Assembly (NCBI RefSeq): GCF_015209595.1
Contig: NZ_JADEYS010000012.1
Span: 62,001 to 126,000, forward strand
Direction: 5' to 3'
From: Pontibacterium sinense
Lineage (GTDB): Bacteria > Pseudomonadota > Gammaproteobacteria > Pseudomonadales > Balneatricaceae
DNA: 64,000 nt
A program made the translations under genes and the position numbers. The notes beneath the pieces were generated by a model that saw only the letters and a program-made list of their open reading frames with translations, had not been told where the DNA came from and did not search any database. Below, one piece after another: positions 20,465-29,108 of this stretch; the first letter of the stretch is position 1; each line of letters starts with the position of its first letter.

Positions 20465-21820
20465 TTAGTGCGTGTAGAAGCTGAGAGCCGCAGTCCCTTT
20501 CAGGGCTGCATATCCCACTGTCAGTAGTAAAATCCCCATCCCCAGCCAGCGTCGAAAAACCGTTGGCAGGGGCATTTCTTTCGACCTTCCCAAATACCAG
20601 CGCAAGATGGCTGCAAGCAGCAACCCCTCCGCAAGACCGGCAATCACATCTAATGGCCAATGCACGCCGAGTATAACCCGCGACAGTGCCACGGATACTA
20701 TGGGCAGCATAAACGCCAGATAGATACGGCGTTTGAGGGTTGCGCAGCAGCCGTGTGCAAAAAGCACCGCCCAGCTTGCCAGCAGAGTGGCGGCACTGGA
20801 GGCGTGTCCGCTGGGGAAGCTGTCGCTGTCATACAGTAGCTGTCCCAGTTCCGGACGTGGCCAGCCTAGGCTGTGTTTAATGGCAACATTGAGTAGTAAG
20901 ACGCCCAGCATTAGTAGCAGGAACATGACAGCCGTTCGGGCACGCGTGTGGACGCTCAGCAGTATCGCGGTTAGTAGGCTGCCGACAATCAGATAGATAC
21001 CATCACCGAGGAGTGTTGCGAACACTGCGTACACGTGTAGGTATTCGGGTGATGGATGAAGCTGGTTGTATACCTCCAACTCAAGTGGAGAGACACCGGT
21101 GAGCTGTCGAAAGGTGATGCAGAGGATCAGCAGCAGGGTCGTCAGTACAATAAAGACATAGGTTCGTAACAGATCTTTGGCACCAGTAGCGAATGGATGC
21201 AGCCAGCGGTAGACATGCTTTCCCGGTGTCAGTTGGTGGTGTATAGCGTGAAACAGGACACCAATAAACACGACCAGTGCGACTAGTTGCAGCCAGATAT
21301 TCCAACCCATCTTGAGTTCTTCTGCCTGCTGGCCCAGCCAATATGCGGGGATAAGGTATACCGGCGCCCAGAACGCTGCTGAAAGCAGATTAAACACCAG
21401 AAAACGTGCGGGAGGCATCGCGCAACTTCCGGCAATAAACGGGATCACCGCCCGGATCGGTCCGATAAAGCGGCCCAGAAAGATGCTGAGACCACCGTAA
21501 CGTGCAAAAAAACGTTCACCCTCTGCAATCCAGTTGGGGTGTCGTTGCATGATTTTGAGTGAGGCGATCCAATGGCTGGCATAGCGCCCCAGTATATAGC
21601 TGATCCAATCACCTGCCACCGCACCTAAAAAGCCGCTCAGCAGTAACAGAGGAAGGGAGAGCGCCTGTTGTCCGGCTAGCCAGCTGATTGTTGCCAATAT
21701 CGCCACGCCGGGCACCAGAATGCCGACAAACGCGAGTGATTCGAGCAAAGCTAATAGAGCGGTGGCGATAAAAATACTCTGGGTGGCGTAGCTGTTTATC
21801 CAGCTGATCAGATCATCCAA
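20465..21820 (-). CDS. DedA-PAP2 fusion membrane protein
   Basis: 451 aa. N-terminal DedA/SNARE-associated domain (about 1-190: 'VGILVPGVAILATISWLAG', 'GRFIGPIRAVIPFIAG') fused to a C-terminal PAP2 phosphatase (about 220-430: 'KHSLGWPRP', 'FPSGHASSAA', 'SRVILGVHWPLDV', the three acid phosphatase motifs). DedA proteins are known undecaprenyl-phosphate flippases and PAP2 enzymes hydrolyse undecaprenyl or phosphatidate phosphates, so the fusion probably recycles lipid carriers at the inner membrane. The start is a TTG with AGGA upstream; no nearby ATG exists. It converges with rnr, 4 bases apart. Confidence 0.87.
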   Translation of the reverse strand: MDDLISWINSYATQSIFIATALLALLESLAFVGILVPGVAILATISWLAGQQALSLPLLLLSGFLGAVAGDWISYILGRYASHWIASLKIMQRHPNWIAEGERFFARYGGLSIFLGRFIGPIRAVIPFIAGSCAMPPARFLVFNLLSAAFWAPVYLIPAYWLGQQAEELKMGWNIWLQLVALVVFIGVLFHAIHHQLTPGKHVYRWLHPFATGAKDLLRTYVFIVLTTLLLILCITFRQLTGVSPLELEVYNQLHPSPEYLHVYAVFATLLGDGIYLIVGSLLTAILLSVHTRARTAVMFLLLMLGVLLLNVAIKHSLGWPRPELGQLLYDSDSFPSGHASSAATLLASWAVLFAHGCCATLKRRIYLAFMLPIVSVALSRVILGVHWPLDVIAGLAEGLLLAAILRWYLGRSKEMPLPTVFRRWLGMGILLLTVGYAALKGTAALSFYTH

Positions 21821-21881
21821 TGAGGTCGTCCTGATGTTGTAACCTTATTACTGTAATCATAGATATGAATTTGTTCAGCTC

Positions 21882-21890
21882 TGTTATAAT
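21882..21890 (+). promoter_or_regulatory. Extended -10 promoter of serB
   Basis: TGTTATAAT is an exact extended -10 element, about 37 bases before the serB ATG. No good -35 precedes it, which is normal for extended -10 promoters. Confidence 0.6.
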
Positions 21891-21926
21891 TTGCGCCGAA
21901 ACCGACCGGCTACGGAACACTTTTTG

Positions 21927-23141
21927 ATGAAAGAGATCATTCTGCTCACAATTTCCGGTGATGATAAACCGGGTGTTACTTCAGCGATCACCAATATTCT
22001 GGCGGACTACAGTATCAATGTCCTCGATATTGGTCAGGCTGTCATCCACAACACTTTGTCGCTGGGCATTCTTATCGAAGTACCTAAAGAAGCTGAATCT
22101 TCTCCGCTTCTGCGTGATGTGTTGTTTAAAGCACACGAACTTAACATGAACATTCGTTTTCAGCCGGTTGATGAAGGTGAATACGAAGGCTGGGTTGTGG
22201 GTCAGGGTAAGTCCCGTCACATCATCACCTTGCTGGCACGTAAGATCACCGCAGACCATATCGGTTGTGTGACCCGTATTGCGGCCAGTCATGGTCTGAA
22301 TATCGATAATATCAGCCGCTTGTCAGGACGTATCTCTCTGGAAGAGGCAGTAGATCAGACAAAAGCCTGCGTCGAGTTTTCTGTGCGAGGGGCGCCGCAT
22401 GATGCGGGTGCATTGCGTGCTGAATTCCTGAAAGCGGCCAGTGATCTGGATGTTGATATCGCCTTTCAGGAAGACAATATCTTCCGTCGGAATCGCCGCC
22501 TGGTGGTCTTTGATATGGACTCGACGCTGATTGAAGCGGAGGTGATCGATGAGTTGGCGATCGAAGCGGGTGTGGGTGATCAGGTTATCGAGATTACCGA
22601 ATCAGCCATGCGTGGCGAGATCGACTTCAACGAAAGCTTCCGTCGTCGTGTGGGCTTGCTAAAAGGTTTGGATGCATCCGTGTTGCAGGATGTGGCTGAG
22701 CGTTTGCCAATGACCGAAGGGGTTGAAGAGCTGGTGTCTAACCTCAAAGGGTTGGGCTTTAAGACGGCTATTTTGTCCGGTGGCTTTACGTATTTTGGCC
22801 ATCACTTGCAGGAGAAGCTCGGGTTTGATTATGTCTATGCCAATGAGCTGGATATCGTTGACGGAAAAGTCACCGGTGAAGTGAAAGGTACGATCGTTAA
22901 CGGCGAGCGAAAGGCTGAGCTGTTGCGTGAAATCGCGGAGAAAGAGGGTGTTCGTCTGGAGCAGACGATTGCTGTCGGTGATGGTGCAAACGATCTGCCG
23001 ATGCTGTCTATTGCAGGTTTGGGTATCGCTTTCCGTGCCAAGCCGTTAGTGCGGGAAAGCGCTAAGCAGGCGATTTCTACCTTGGGTCTGGATGGTATTC
23101 TGTACCTAATTGGTTTCCGTGACCGTGACGCGCTGAAATAA
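21927..23141 (+). CDS. serB: Phosphoserine phosphatase SerB with tandem ACT region
   Basis: 404 aa. Residues 1-180 form a tandem ACT-type regulatory region ('LLTISGDDKPGVTSAITNIL' at the start); the C-terminal HAD phosphatase has 'VFDMDSTLIEAEVIDELA' (nucleophile and acid Asp), 'LSGGFTYF' and 'VGDGANDLPML'. It removes phosphate from phosphoserine, the last step of serine synthesis. The ATG 21927 (MKEIILLTISG) was chosen over a TTG 36 bases upstream that lies at the promoter. A terminator follows. Confidence 0.95.
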   Translation: MKEIILLTISGDDKPGVTSAITNILADYSINVLDIGQAVIHNTLSLGILIEVPKEAESSPLLRDVLFKAHELNMNIRFQPVDEGEYEGWVVGQGKSRHIITLLARKITADHIGCVTRIAASHGLNIDNISRLSGRISLEEAVDQTKACVEFSVRGAPHDAGALRAEFLKAASDLDVDIAFQEDNIFRRNRRLVVFDMDSTLIEAEVIDELAIEAGVGDQVIEITESAMRGEIDFNESFRRRVGLLKGLDASVLQDVAERLPMTEGVEELVSNLKGLGFKTAILSGGFTYFGHHLQEKLGFDYVYANELDIVDGKVTGEVKGTIVNGERKAELLREIAEKEGVRLEQTIAVGDGANDLPMLSIAGLGIAFRAKPLVRESAKQAISTLGLDGILYLIGFRDRDALK

Positions 23142-23175
23142 CTATACGATAGGGGTGAACCCCGTCGGATTGAAG

Positions 23176-23221
23176 AAACCCTTCTGTATCGCTATGTTGG
23201 TGGATTCAGAAGGGTTTTTTT
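23176..23221 (+). terminator. Terminator of serB
   Basis: 11-bp stem (aaacccttctg / cagaagggttt) with a 20-base loop followed by T-rich sequence. The right arm also encodes the last codons of the convergent small gene at 23206-23412. Confidence 0.8.
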
Positions 23222-23412
23222 ATGCGTATTGCCTGTCGAGCCTTAATCAATGGCTTGGTATAAAGGCGCGTTCCTACAACCAGCAGTAGAACCAGTAAAG
23301 AGTTCTGTAGCTGCTGGAAATTCCCGCCCTCCAAAAATATCAGAGACTCTCCAATAAACGCCAGGCAAAGAACAATCAACAGGCGGCTCGTTTGATCGAG
23401 AAAGCTAATCAT
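23206..23412 (-). CDS. Small membrane protein, unknown function
   Basis: 68 aa from the ATG at 23412 with GGA seven bases upstream. Two hydrophobic stretches ('LLIVLCLAFIGESLIFL' about 10-26 and 'NSLLVLLLVVGTRLY' about 38-52) and a basic tail (KARQAIRIKKPF) suggest a two-helix inner-membrane protein with the tail in the cytoplasm. The last five codons lie in the stem of the serB terminator. The family was not recognised. It looks real because of its amphipathic pattern and ribosome site, but short length leaves doubt. Confidence 0.55.
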   Translation of the reverse strand: MISFLDQTSRLLIVLCLAFIGESLIFLEGGNFQQLQNSLLVLLLVVGTRLYTKPLIKARQAIRIKKPF

Positions 23413-23519
23413 TTGAATTCCATCGGATCTATGCAAAAAAAATGTTTAAACGCTGATGGAAGTATAGTCTGGCTAACGTGAGTTGCGCGAAATAGGGGAT
23501 GAGGATGGGACAGCAGGCA

Positions 23520-23551
23520 TAAAAAATCCCCGTAAGGACGACCTTACGAGG
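23520..23551 (-). terminator. Terminator of the FimX-like gene
   Basis: Minus-strand 10-bp stem (cctcgtaagg / ccttacgggg, one U-G pair), tetraloop tcgt, followed by ATTTTTTA. It lies about 140 bases after the stop of the gene at 23688. Confidence 0.82.
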
Positions 23552-23687
23552 AAATGTAGTCTCCAAGTCAGTGACTAACTTTGGAATAGAAAGCAATCAA
23601 CAGCCTGTAGTGACACAGCCTGAATTTCAGTATAGCCATTGAATTTTTATATATCAATTGGCTATTTGCATATAGCTATATCAAATA

Positions 23688-25820
23688 TCAGCTATCGAAG
23701 AAGTCGTAATCCATTGCATCTTTTGGCGGCTGCAAGTAATTGCCCTGCACGAAGTCTACGCCCGCTTTCCAGAGAGTACCCATTACACGCGTACCTTCAA
23801 CCAGAGGTGCAATCGTGACTTTCTTCTGTACTTTTAAGGTGTGCAGCAATTTGAGAACATCTTTGCTGTCTGCGCCAGCTTCGTTCAATTCCTGGATGTA
23901 GCTGCCATCCAGTTTTACGTAGTCCGGATTAACTTGCTTCAGTACCAACTCCGAATTGATAGAGCTGCCGAAATGTTTGATACAGATCTGGCAATGAAGC
24001 TTCCGCAATGTATCGGCAAAGAACTTAGCGTGCTTCAAGTAGGAAGACGCATCGTTTTCGCTGATCTGGAATACCAGATAGTTGGCAGGCAAACCCGCCT
24101 TGCGAAGCAACTCAGACAGCCACAGCAGCGTTTTTCTATCCCGTAGGGTGCGGCTGGATAAATTGATAAAGACGCGGTTACGCTGCTTACGGCGGAATTC
24201 ACGCTGCATATTCAGCATGGTCTCTTTAATAACCCAGCGATCTACCTTGATACTGATGTCTGCCTGATCCAGCGTGTCTAGGAAGTTATTCGGAGAGATC
24301 TCTTCGCCTTTCTCGCCAATCAGTCGCAGGAAGGTTTCGTAGTGGTGGTCGGTGATGTCCTGGCTGTTCAGTGCCACGATCGGCTGGAACAGCAGTTTCA
24401 TATTTTTCTGCTGAATAGCATCTTCCAGCATGAAGACCTGATCCGCGGATTCATCGGTATTGCTCTCGACCGATTCGTATAGCTTGACGCCATTGCCGCG
24501 TTGATTGTCGGCACGGATACTGTCTGCTGCTCCGCGTGCGCGTTCCAGAATAACTTTACGGGTCGGTGTGTTATCACTGATGGTGGTTACACCAATAGAG
24601 CAGGTCGTCTGAATCGTGGTGCTGCTGGATTCAGATATATTGCCTGAAATGGCTTTGCACAGTTTGCTCGCCAGCGTCGTTGCTTTGTCCGGATTTGGGT
24701 CGTGATAAATGACCGCAAAGCTGTCTTCTTCTGGGCGAGCGAGTAAGTGTGCCTTGTTAACGTGTTTCTTCAGCAATGTGGAGATATCACGAACCACCTG
24801 ATCGCAGCCTTCTATGCCGATGTCAGAGCGAATCTCAAGGTAGTTATCCAGGCTGATATACAGCAGATTACAGTCGGCACCACCTTCCATCGCGCGCTGC
24901 AGTGTTTCGTCCAGCTCGTTATTGAAGTAATCCAGATTATACAGGCCGGACACCAAATCAAGTTTGTCCTGCAGTACCTGTTCTTCTTCTTTGCGTTCAG
25001 CACTCAGAGTAATTTGAATGCATGCGCTGTTGTTATAACGCGCGGGGCGCAAAGCGAGGTTGGTATCGAATTCGGTTTCATCTGCGCGTACGGCAGTTAG
25101 CTGTAAGCTCGCGTTGCGCAGGTTTTCCTGTTGCATCATCTGAAGCTGCTCTTGCAGCTCCTCTTTATGGCTCTGGCTAAAGCAGAGAGAGAGGGATGTA
25201 CCAAGCAGTGTTTCGGGGGATTCGAAACCCAGTAACGTGGCTATGCTTTGGTTAGCGAACAGGATGGTATCACCATCACAGCAAGCGATTGCGTGGGTAG
25301 AGCTTTCTAATAGGGATTCGTACTGTTTTTCTGCATCGGAAAGCGATGATTCTGTCTGGCGCAGTTTGCGGCGGCTTTCCAGATGTTCGAGCTCGCGCCG
25401 AATCGCCAGCATCAGCAGCTCTTTTTCTTCCAGCGGTACGACGGCCTGAATGTTGTTCTTCAAGCCTTGAAGCAGATAATGGCTGTCAGAGTTGGGTACC
25501 AGCTGAATAAGGGGGATATCTTTATCAAGGCGACGCAGATGATGCATCGCATTCTTGCCACTGAAAGCGCTCTGGTTGGTGGTAAACAGAATAACATCCC
25601 AGGAACGCTCGCTTAGCGCATCCAGGAATTCCTGTTCAGTTGATACCAGATGTCCACGAGGAGCCAGCCGAGAGGCGCGCAAAAGCCGAATGATCGGGTC
25701 TGTCTCTTCTGCAGACATTCCCAGAAACATTAGCTGTACGTTCTTTCTCAATCTCTGACGCCGCCGTGTCGAGAGCTGGTCTAAGACCGCTTTGGTTGCA
25801 AATGAAGGTGATTGGGTCAT
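23688..25820 (-). CDS. FimX-like c-di-GMP effector (REC-like, PAS, degenerate GGDEF, EAL)
   Basis: 710 aa, close to FimX of P. aeruginosa (691 aa), with the same order: receiver-like domain (about 28-145), PAS (about 165-275), GGDEF (about 285-450) and EAL (about 465-705). The GGDEF signature is EEDSF (364-368) and the EAL motif ETFLR (495-499); the catalytic DDFG motif is replaced by 'KHFGSS'. Cyclase and phosphodiesterase activity are therefore unlikely. FimX is a c-di-GMP receptor that promotes type IV pilus assembly and twitching, and this is the likely role. The ATG start is followed by a basic helix. It is monocistronic with its own terminator. Confidence 0.82.
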   Translation of the reverse strand: MTQSPSFATKAVLDQLSTRRRQRLRKNVQLMFLGMSAEETDPIIRLLRASRLAPRGHLVSTEQEFLDALSERSWDVILFTTNQSAFSGKNAMHHLRRLDKDIPLIQLVPNSDSHYLLQGLKNNIQAVVPLEEKELLMLAIRRELEHLESRRKLRQTESSLSDAEKQYESLLESSTHAIACCDGDTILFANQSIATLLGFESPETLLGTSLSLCFSQSHKEELQEQLQMMQQENLRNASLQLTAVRADETEFDTNLALRPARYNNSACIQITLSAERKEEEQVLQDKLDLVSGLYNLDYFNNELDETLQRAMEGGADCNLLYISLDNYLEIRSDIGIEGCDQVVRDISTLLKKHVNKAHLLARPEEDSFAVIYHDPNPDKATTLASKLCKAISGNISESSSTTIQTTCSIGVTTISDNTPTRKVILERARGAADSIRADNQRGNGVKLYESVESNTDESADQVFMLEDAIQQKNMKLLFQPIVALNSQDITDHHYETFLRLIGEKGEEISPNNFLDTLDQADISIKVDRWVIKETMLNMQREFRRKQRNRVFINLSSRTLRDRKTLLWLSELLRKAGLPANYLVFQISENDASSYLKHAKFFADTLRKLHCQICIKHFGSSINSELVLKQVNPDYVKLDGSYIQELNEAGADSKDVLKLLHTLKVQKKVTIAPLVEGTRVMGTLWKAGVDFVQGNYLQPPKDAMDYDFFDS

Positions 25821-25980
25821 GCGCTATCCCCGGGCGCTGGCTTTCAGTCCTTGTTTAGGCGGTCAAGTTTAAAGGGTTTGGAAATGAAAGTCAGGACATA
25901 TTTTGATCAGTCTTTGATATAAGACAAACTTTAACTGAGGGGAAACACTTAGGTGTTTTTTACTAGAATAAATAGGAGAG

Positions 25981-26055
25981 TGGCTGGGGTAGGAGGATTC
26001 GAACCTCCGCATGCAGGAATCAGAATCCTGTGCCTTACCGCTTGGCGATACCCCA
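25981..26055 (-). tRNA. tRNA-Gln (CTG)
   Basis: 75 bases with encoded CCA. Acceptor stem starts UGGGGUA as in E. coli tRNA-Gln; anticodon loop TTCTGAT, anticodon CTG, reading CAG. It is the last gene of a four-tRNA transcript and is identical to the copy at 30115-30189. Confidence 0.96.
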
Positions 26056-26178
26056 ACAATGTAGTGCAAACACGAATGTCTTTGCTGGTTCTCGTAGCAG
26101 AACCTGATTTATCGTCTATTCAGACAGGCTAACTAAACAAGGTTAGTTAAAAGCATTTCAACCGGTGATCAGAGGAAA

Positions 26179-26255
26179 TGGTGGCAATAGCGGGACTCGA
26201 ACCTGCGACCCTCGCATTATGAATGCGATGCTCTAACCAACTGAGCTATATTGCC
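26179..26255 (-). tRNA. tRNA-Met (CAT), elongator
   Basis: 77 bases with CCA. Anticodon loop TTCATAA, anticodon CAT; the paired G1-C72 acceptor end (GGCAATA/TATTGCC) indicates elongator rather than initiator tRNA. Identical to the copy at 26362. Confidence 0.94.
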
Positions 26256-26264
26256 TGAATAGAG

Positions 26265-26339
26265 TGGCAGGGGTAGCTGGATTCGAACCAACGCATGACG
26301 AGATCAAAACCCGTTGCCTTACCGCTTGGCTATACCCCT
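26265..26339 (-). tRNA. tRNA-Gln (TTG)
   Basis: 75 bases with CCA. Acceptor stem AGGGGTA/TACCCCT, anticodon loop TTTTGAT, anticodon TTG, reading CAA. It sits between two tRNA-Met copies with spacers of 9 and 22 bases. Confidence 0.95.
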
Positions 26340-26361
26340 GCATTTCTCAATCTCAACAACA

Positions 26362-26438
26362 TGGTGGCAATAGCGGGACTCGAACCTGCGACCCTCGCAT
26401 TATGAATGCGATGCTCTAACCAACTGAGCTATATTGCC
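26362..26438 (-). tRNA. tRNA-Met (CAT), elongator, first of the cluster
   Basis: 77 bases with CCA, identical to the copy at 26179. It is promoter-proximal: a consensus-like promoter lies just upstream. The cluster order Met-Gln(TTG)-Met-Gln(CTG) resembles the E. coli metT-glnU-metU-glnV operon. Confidence 0.94.
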
Positions 26439-26456
26439 GTGCTGTTGAGGTCGCGA

Positions 26457-26485
26457 ATTATTCTCTGTTTCGGCTTATGTGTCAA
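26457..26485 (-). promoter_or_regulatory. Sigma-70 promoter of the tRNA Met-Gln cluster
   Basis: Minus strand TTGACA (perfect), 17-base spacer, AATAAT (5 of 6), then the GC-rich stretch 'tcgcgacc' just after the -10, as in growth-rate-controlled stable RNA promoters. The tRNA starts about 19 bases downstream of the -10. Confidence 0.85.
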
Positions 26486-26601
26486 CAGGTTGTGTGCAAA
26501 AAAGTTAAAGGAAAGTGCGTTTTTTTTTATCTTTTTTCGAGCGCGTCCCAGAAGACTCAAAAAAGGCTAAAAAGTGGTTAAGGTCTGTACAGTTTGGGCA
26601 T

Positions 26602-26634
26602 AAAAAAACCGATCCTGATGGGATCGGTTTTTTT
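26602..26634 (-). terminator. Bidirectional terminator after ychF
   Basis: Perfect 14-bp stem (arms run aaaaaaaccgatcc / ggatcggttttttt) with a 5-base loop; T-runs on both strands. It ends the ychF transcript and insulates the tRNA promoter. Confidence 0.9.
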
Positions 26635-26662
26635 GGGGGAAGAGGTAAGGTGGATCTAAAGA

Positions 26663-27754
26663 TCAGACGTTAAAGCGGAAGTGAACAACATCGCCATCAT
26701 TAACGATGTAGTCTTTGCCTTCCAGACGCCAGCGTCCAGCGTCCTTCGCCCCTTGTTCTCCGTTGTATTCGATAAAGTCGTCATATGAGACAACCTCGGC
26801 GCGGATAAAGCCTTTTTCAAAGTCGGTGTGGATAACGCCAGCCGCCTGTGGTGCGGTTGCACCAACTTTGACAGTCCATGCGCGGACTTCTTTTTCACCG
26901 GCTGTAAAATAGGTCTGCAGGCCTAGCAGGTTGTAACCAGCGCGGATAACGCGATCCAGACCTGCTTCTTCCATGCCGAGGTCTTCCAGGAACATGTCGC
27001 GCTCTTCGTCTTCCAGTTCGGCAATTTCTGCTTCCAGCTTATTGCAGATAGCGACGATTTGCGCGCCTTCTGATTCAGCCAGTGAGCGTACCGCGTCCAG
27101 ATGAGGGTTGTTTTCAAATCCATCTTCATCGACGTTAGCGATGTACATGGTTGGTTTAACCGTCAGCAAATGGAACTGTTTGATCAGTTGGGCTTCGTCA
27201 TCGTTCAGATCCATTGCACGAACTGGATTGCCGGCACCTAATTGGTCTTGCAGGCGTTCAAGCATCTCTTTCTGCTTGATGGCATCTTTATCGCCGCTTT
27301 TAGCAACACGCAGAACGCGCTGTAGCTGCTTCTCAACCGACTCCAGGTCGGAAAGGGCCAGCTCGGTGTTGATGATGTCGATATCTTCCAGCGGATCGAT
27401 GCGGTTGGCAACGTGCTGTACGTCTTCGTTTTCGAAGCAGCGTACGACATGTGCAATCGCGTCAGTTTCACGAATATTAGCCAGAAACTTATTGCCCAGA
27501 CCTTCACCTTTAGAGGCGCCGGCAACCAATCCCGCAATATCTACAAACTCCATTGTCGTAGGTAATACGCGCTGAGGATTAACAATGTCTGCCAGTTTAT
27601 CGAGACGTGGATCTGGCATTGGTACGATGCCTGAGTTTGGCTCGATGGTGCAGAACGCGTAGTTTTCGGCCGCGATGCCTGCTTTGGTCAGTGCGTTGAA
27701 CAGGGTGGATTTGCCAACATTGGGCAAACCGACGATACCGCATTTAAAACCCAT
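26663..27754 (-). CDS. ychF: Redox-regulated ATPase/GTPase YchF
   Basis: 363 aa, the same length as E. coli YchF. Obg-family P-loop protein with '[17 protein letters not shown]' (Walker A, 7-23), '[18 protein letters not shown]' (G3), NKLE in place of the GTP-specific NKxD, explaining ATP preference, and the C-terminal TGS domain ('[18 protein letters not shown]'). It binds ribosomes and acts in stress responses. It lies 14 bases after pth in the prs-rplY-pth-ychF order. Confidence 0.96.
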   Translation of the reverse strand: MGFKCGIVGLPNVGKSTLFNALTKAGIAAENYAFCTIEPNSGIVPMPDPRLDKLADIVNPQRVLPTTMEFVDIAGLVAGASKGEGLGNKFLANIRETDAIAHVVRCFENEDVQHVANRIDPLEDIDIINTELALSDLESVEKQLQRVLRVAKSGDKDAIKQKEMLERLQDQLGAGNPVRAMDLNDDEAQLIKQFHLLTVKPTMYIANVDEDGFENNPHLDAVRSLAESEGAQIVAICNKLEAEIAELEDEERDMFLEDLGMEEAGLDRVIRAGYNLLGLQTYFTAGEKEVRAWTVKVGATAPQAAGVIHTDFEKGFIRAEVVSYDDFIEYNGEQGAKDAGRWRLEGKDYIVNDGDVVHFRFNV

Positions 27755-27768
27755 GGTGAGTCCTACCG

Positions 27769-28356
27769 TTAACCTTTGAAACTGTGGAGTTGATTCATCG
27801 CTTTTGCCCAGTCGCCATCAAGGGCTTGGGGTAGATAGCGAATCGCTTCGTGTGTAGCGTCATCTGTTGCCTGTCTTTCGCTGACAGGTGCTTTGCTTAA
27901 GACAAAGCCAGATACCTGACTGGCATGGCCGGGATGACCAATACCCAGACGAAGACGATAGAAATTCTTGTTGTTGCCTAACTTACTGATGATGTCACGC
28001 AAGCCATTGTGGCCGCCGTGACCACCCCCTTTCTTGAAGCGAGCGACACCCGGAGGCAGATCCAGCTCGTCATGGGCAACCAATATAGATTCAGGGGGGA
28101 TTTTGAAGAAGTTCGCCAGTGAAGAAACTGACTGGCCGCTCAGATTCATAAACGTCGTGGGTACTAGCAGGTGGACTGCCTGACCGTTTATCTGAGTCTT
28201 TGCGTAGAGCCCGTGGTATTTCTTGTCGGGCTGCAGAGAGGTGAGTTGTTGAGCAGCAAGCTGCTCAACAAACTCAGCACCGGCATTATGGCGTGTATTA
28301 GCGTATTGAGCGCCTGGATTTCCCAGGCCTACGATAAGCTGAATTTTGTCCTTCAT
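27769..28356 (-). CDS. pth: Peptidyl-tRNA hydrolase
   Basis: 195 aa, normal length. It cleaves peptidyl-tRNA released from ribosomes and is essential in most bacteria. Motifs: '[17 protein letters not shown]' with the catalytic His, 'HDELDLPPG' with the conserved Asp, and '[12 protein letters not shown]'. It lies 33 bases after rplY and before ychF. Confidence 0.96.
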   Translation of the reverse strand: MKDKIQLIVGLGNPGAQYANTRHNAGAEFVEQLAAQQLTSLQPDKKYHGLYAKTQINGQAVHLLVPTTFMNLSGQSVSSLANFFKIPPESILVAHDELDLPPGVARFKKGGGHGGHNGLRDIISKLGNNKNFYRLRLGIGHPGHASQVSGFVLSKAPVSERQATDDATHEAIRYLPQALDGDWAKAMNQLHSFKG

Positions 28357-28389
28357 GCCGGTACCTTTAGCGGGCTATAGTGCGGGCAA

Positions 28390-28989
28390 TTAGCCTGCAG
28401 CTTTCGCGCCACGTGGAGCGTATACGTAACCGATACCCTGGTCGTGGTCGGAACCGCGACGCAGTGCAACGATCTCAACACCTTCTGGCATAGAGATGTC
28501 GGACAGGTGAAGAACCTGACCCAGTTCAGCGTTAGCCATATCAACAATCAGTGCTTCTGGCAGTTTGTCAGCCAGACACAGTACTTCAACAGTGTTCTTC
28601 TCAACTGCGAATTTAGCTGATGCTTTAGCAGCAGCAGATTTTTCGAAGTTAGCGAACTGCAGAGGTACAACGATCTTGATCTGAGTTGTTTTGGTGATGC
28701 GCTGGAAGTCTGCGTGCAGAACTTCTGGACGAGCAGGGTGACGCTGCAGATCTTTGATGATTACTTTTTCTTCTTTGTCATCCAGTTTAATAGTCAGGAT
28801 AGAAGAGAAGAAAGTTTCATCTTGGATGTCTTTGATCAGTTCGTTGTTAGGGATAGAGATAGCAGCAGGTTTTTTGCGCTTATCACCACCGTAAATGATA
28901 CCAGGAACCAGACCAGCACGACGCAGGCGGCGGCTCGCACCTTTCCCCTCATCTTCGCGCGCTACAGCGTTAATTACGAAATCAGACAT
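28390..28989 (-). CDS. rplY: 50S ribosomal protein L25 / general stress protein Ctc
   Basis: 199 aa from the ATG at 28989 (MSDFVINAVARED, AAAGG eight bases upstream). It is the long two-domain TL5/CTC form: an L25 domain binding 5S rRNA (about 1-95, 'RRLRRAGLVPGIIYGG') plus a C-terminal beta domain, in contrast to the 94 aa E. coli protein. A longer upstream frame (from 29019) lacks support. Confidence 0.94.
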   Translation of the reverse strand: MSDFVINAVAREDEGKGASRRLRRAGLVPGIIYGGDKRKKPAAISIPNNELIKDIQDETFFSSILTIKLDDKEEKVIIKDLQRHPARPEVLHADFQRITKTTQIKIVVPLQFANFEKSAAAKASAKFAVEKNTVEVLCLADKLPEALIVDMANAELGQVLHLSDISMPEGVEIVALRRGSDHDQGIGYVYAPRGAKAAG

Positions 28990-29108
28990 TTTAAATACCT
29001 TTAATAAGCAAAACTGCAAACCTCCGCGACCAGAGCTTTGCAGCTGATTGATGCCCTAGTGGGCTTGTATGCTCCGGACTTTTGATCCAGGGCGGTCAGT
29101 GCCGTTCC

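Noticed and set aside
25869-26069. Open frame across a tRNA-Gln gene, and a similar upstream extension of prs at 30048-30236
   Set aside because: Both translate the identical tRNA-Gln sequence, giving the same false peptide in two places.
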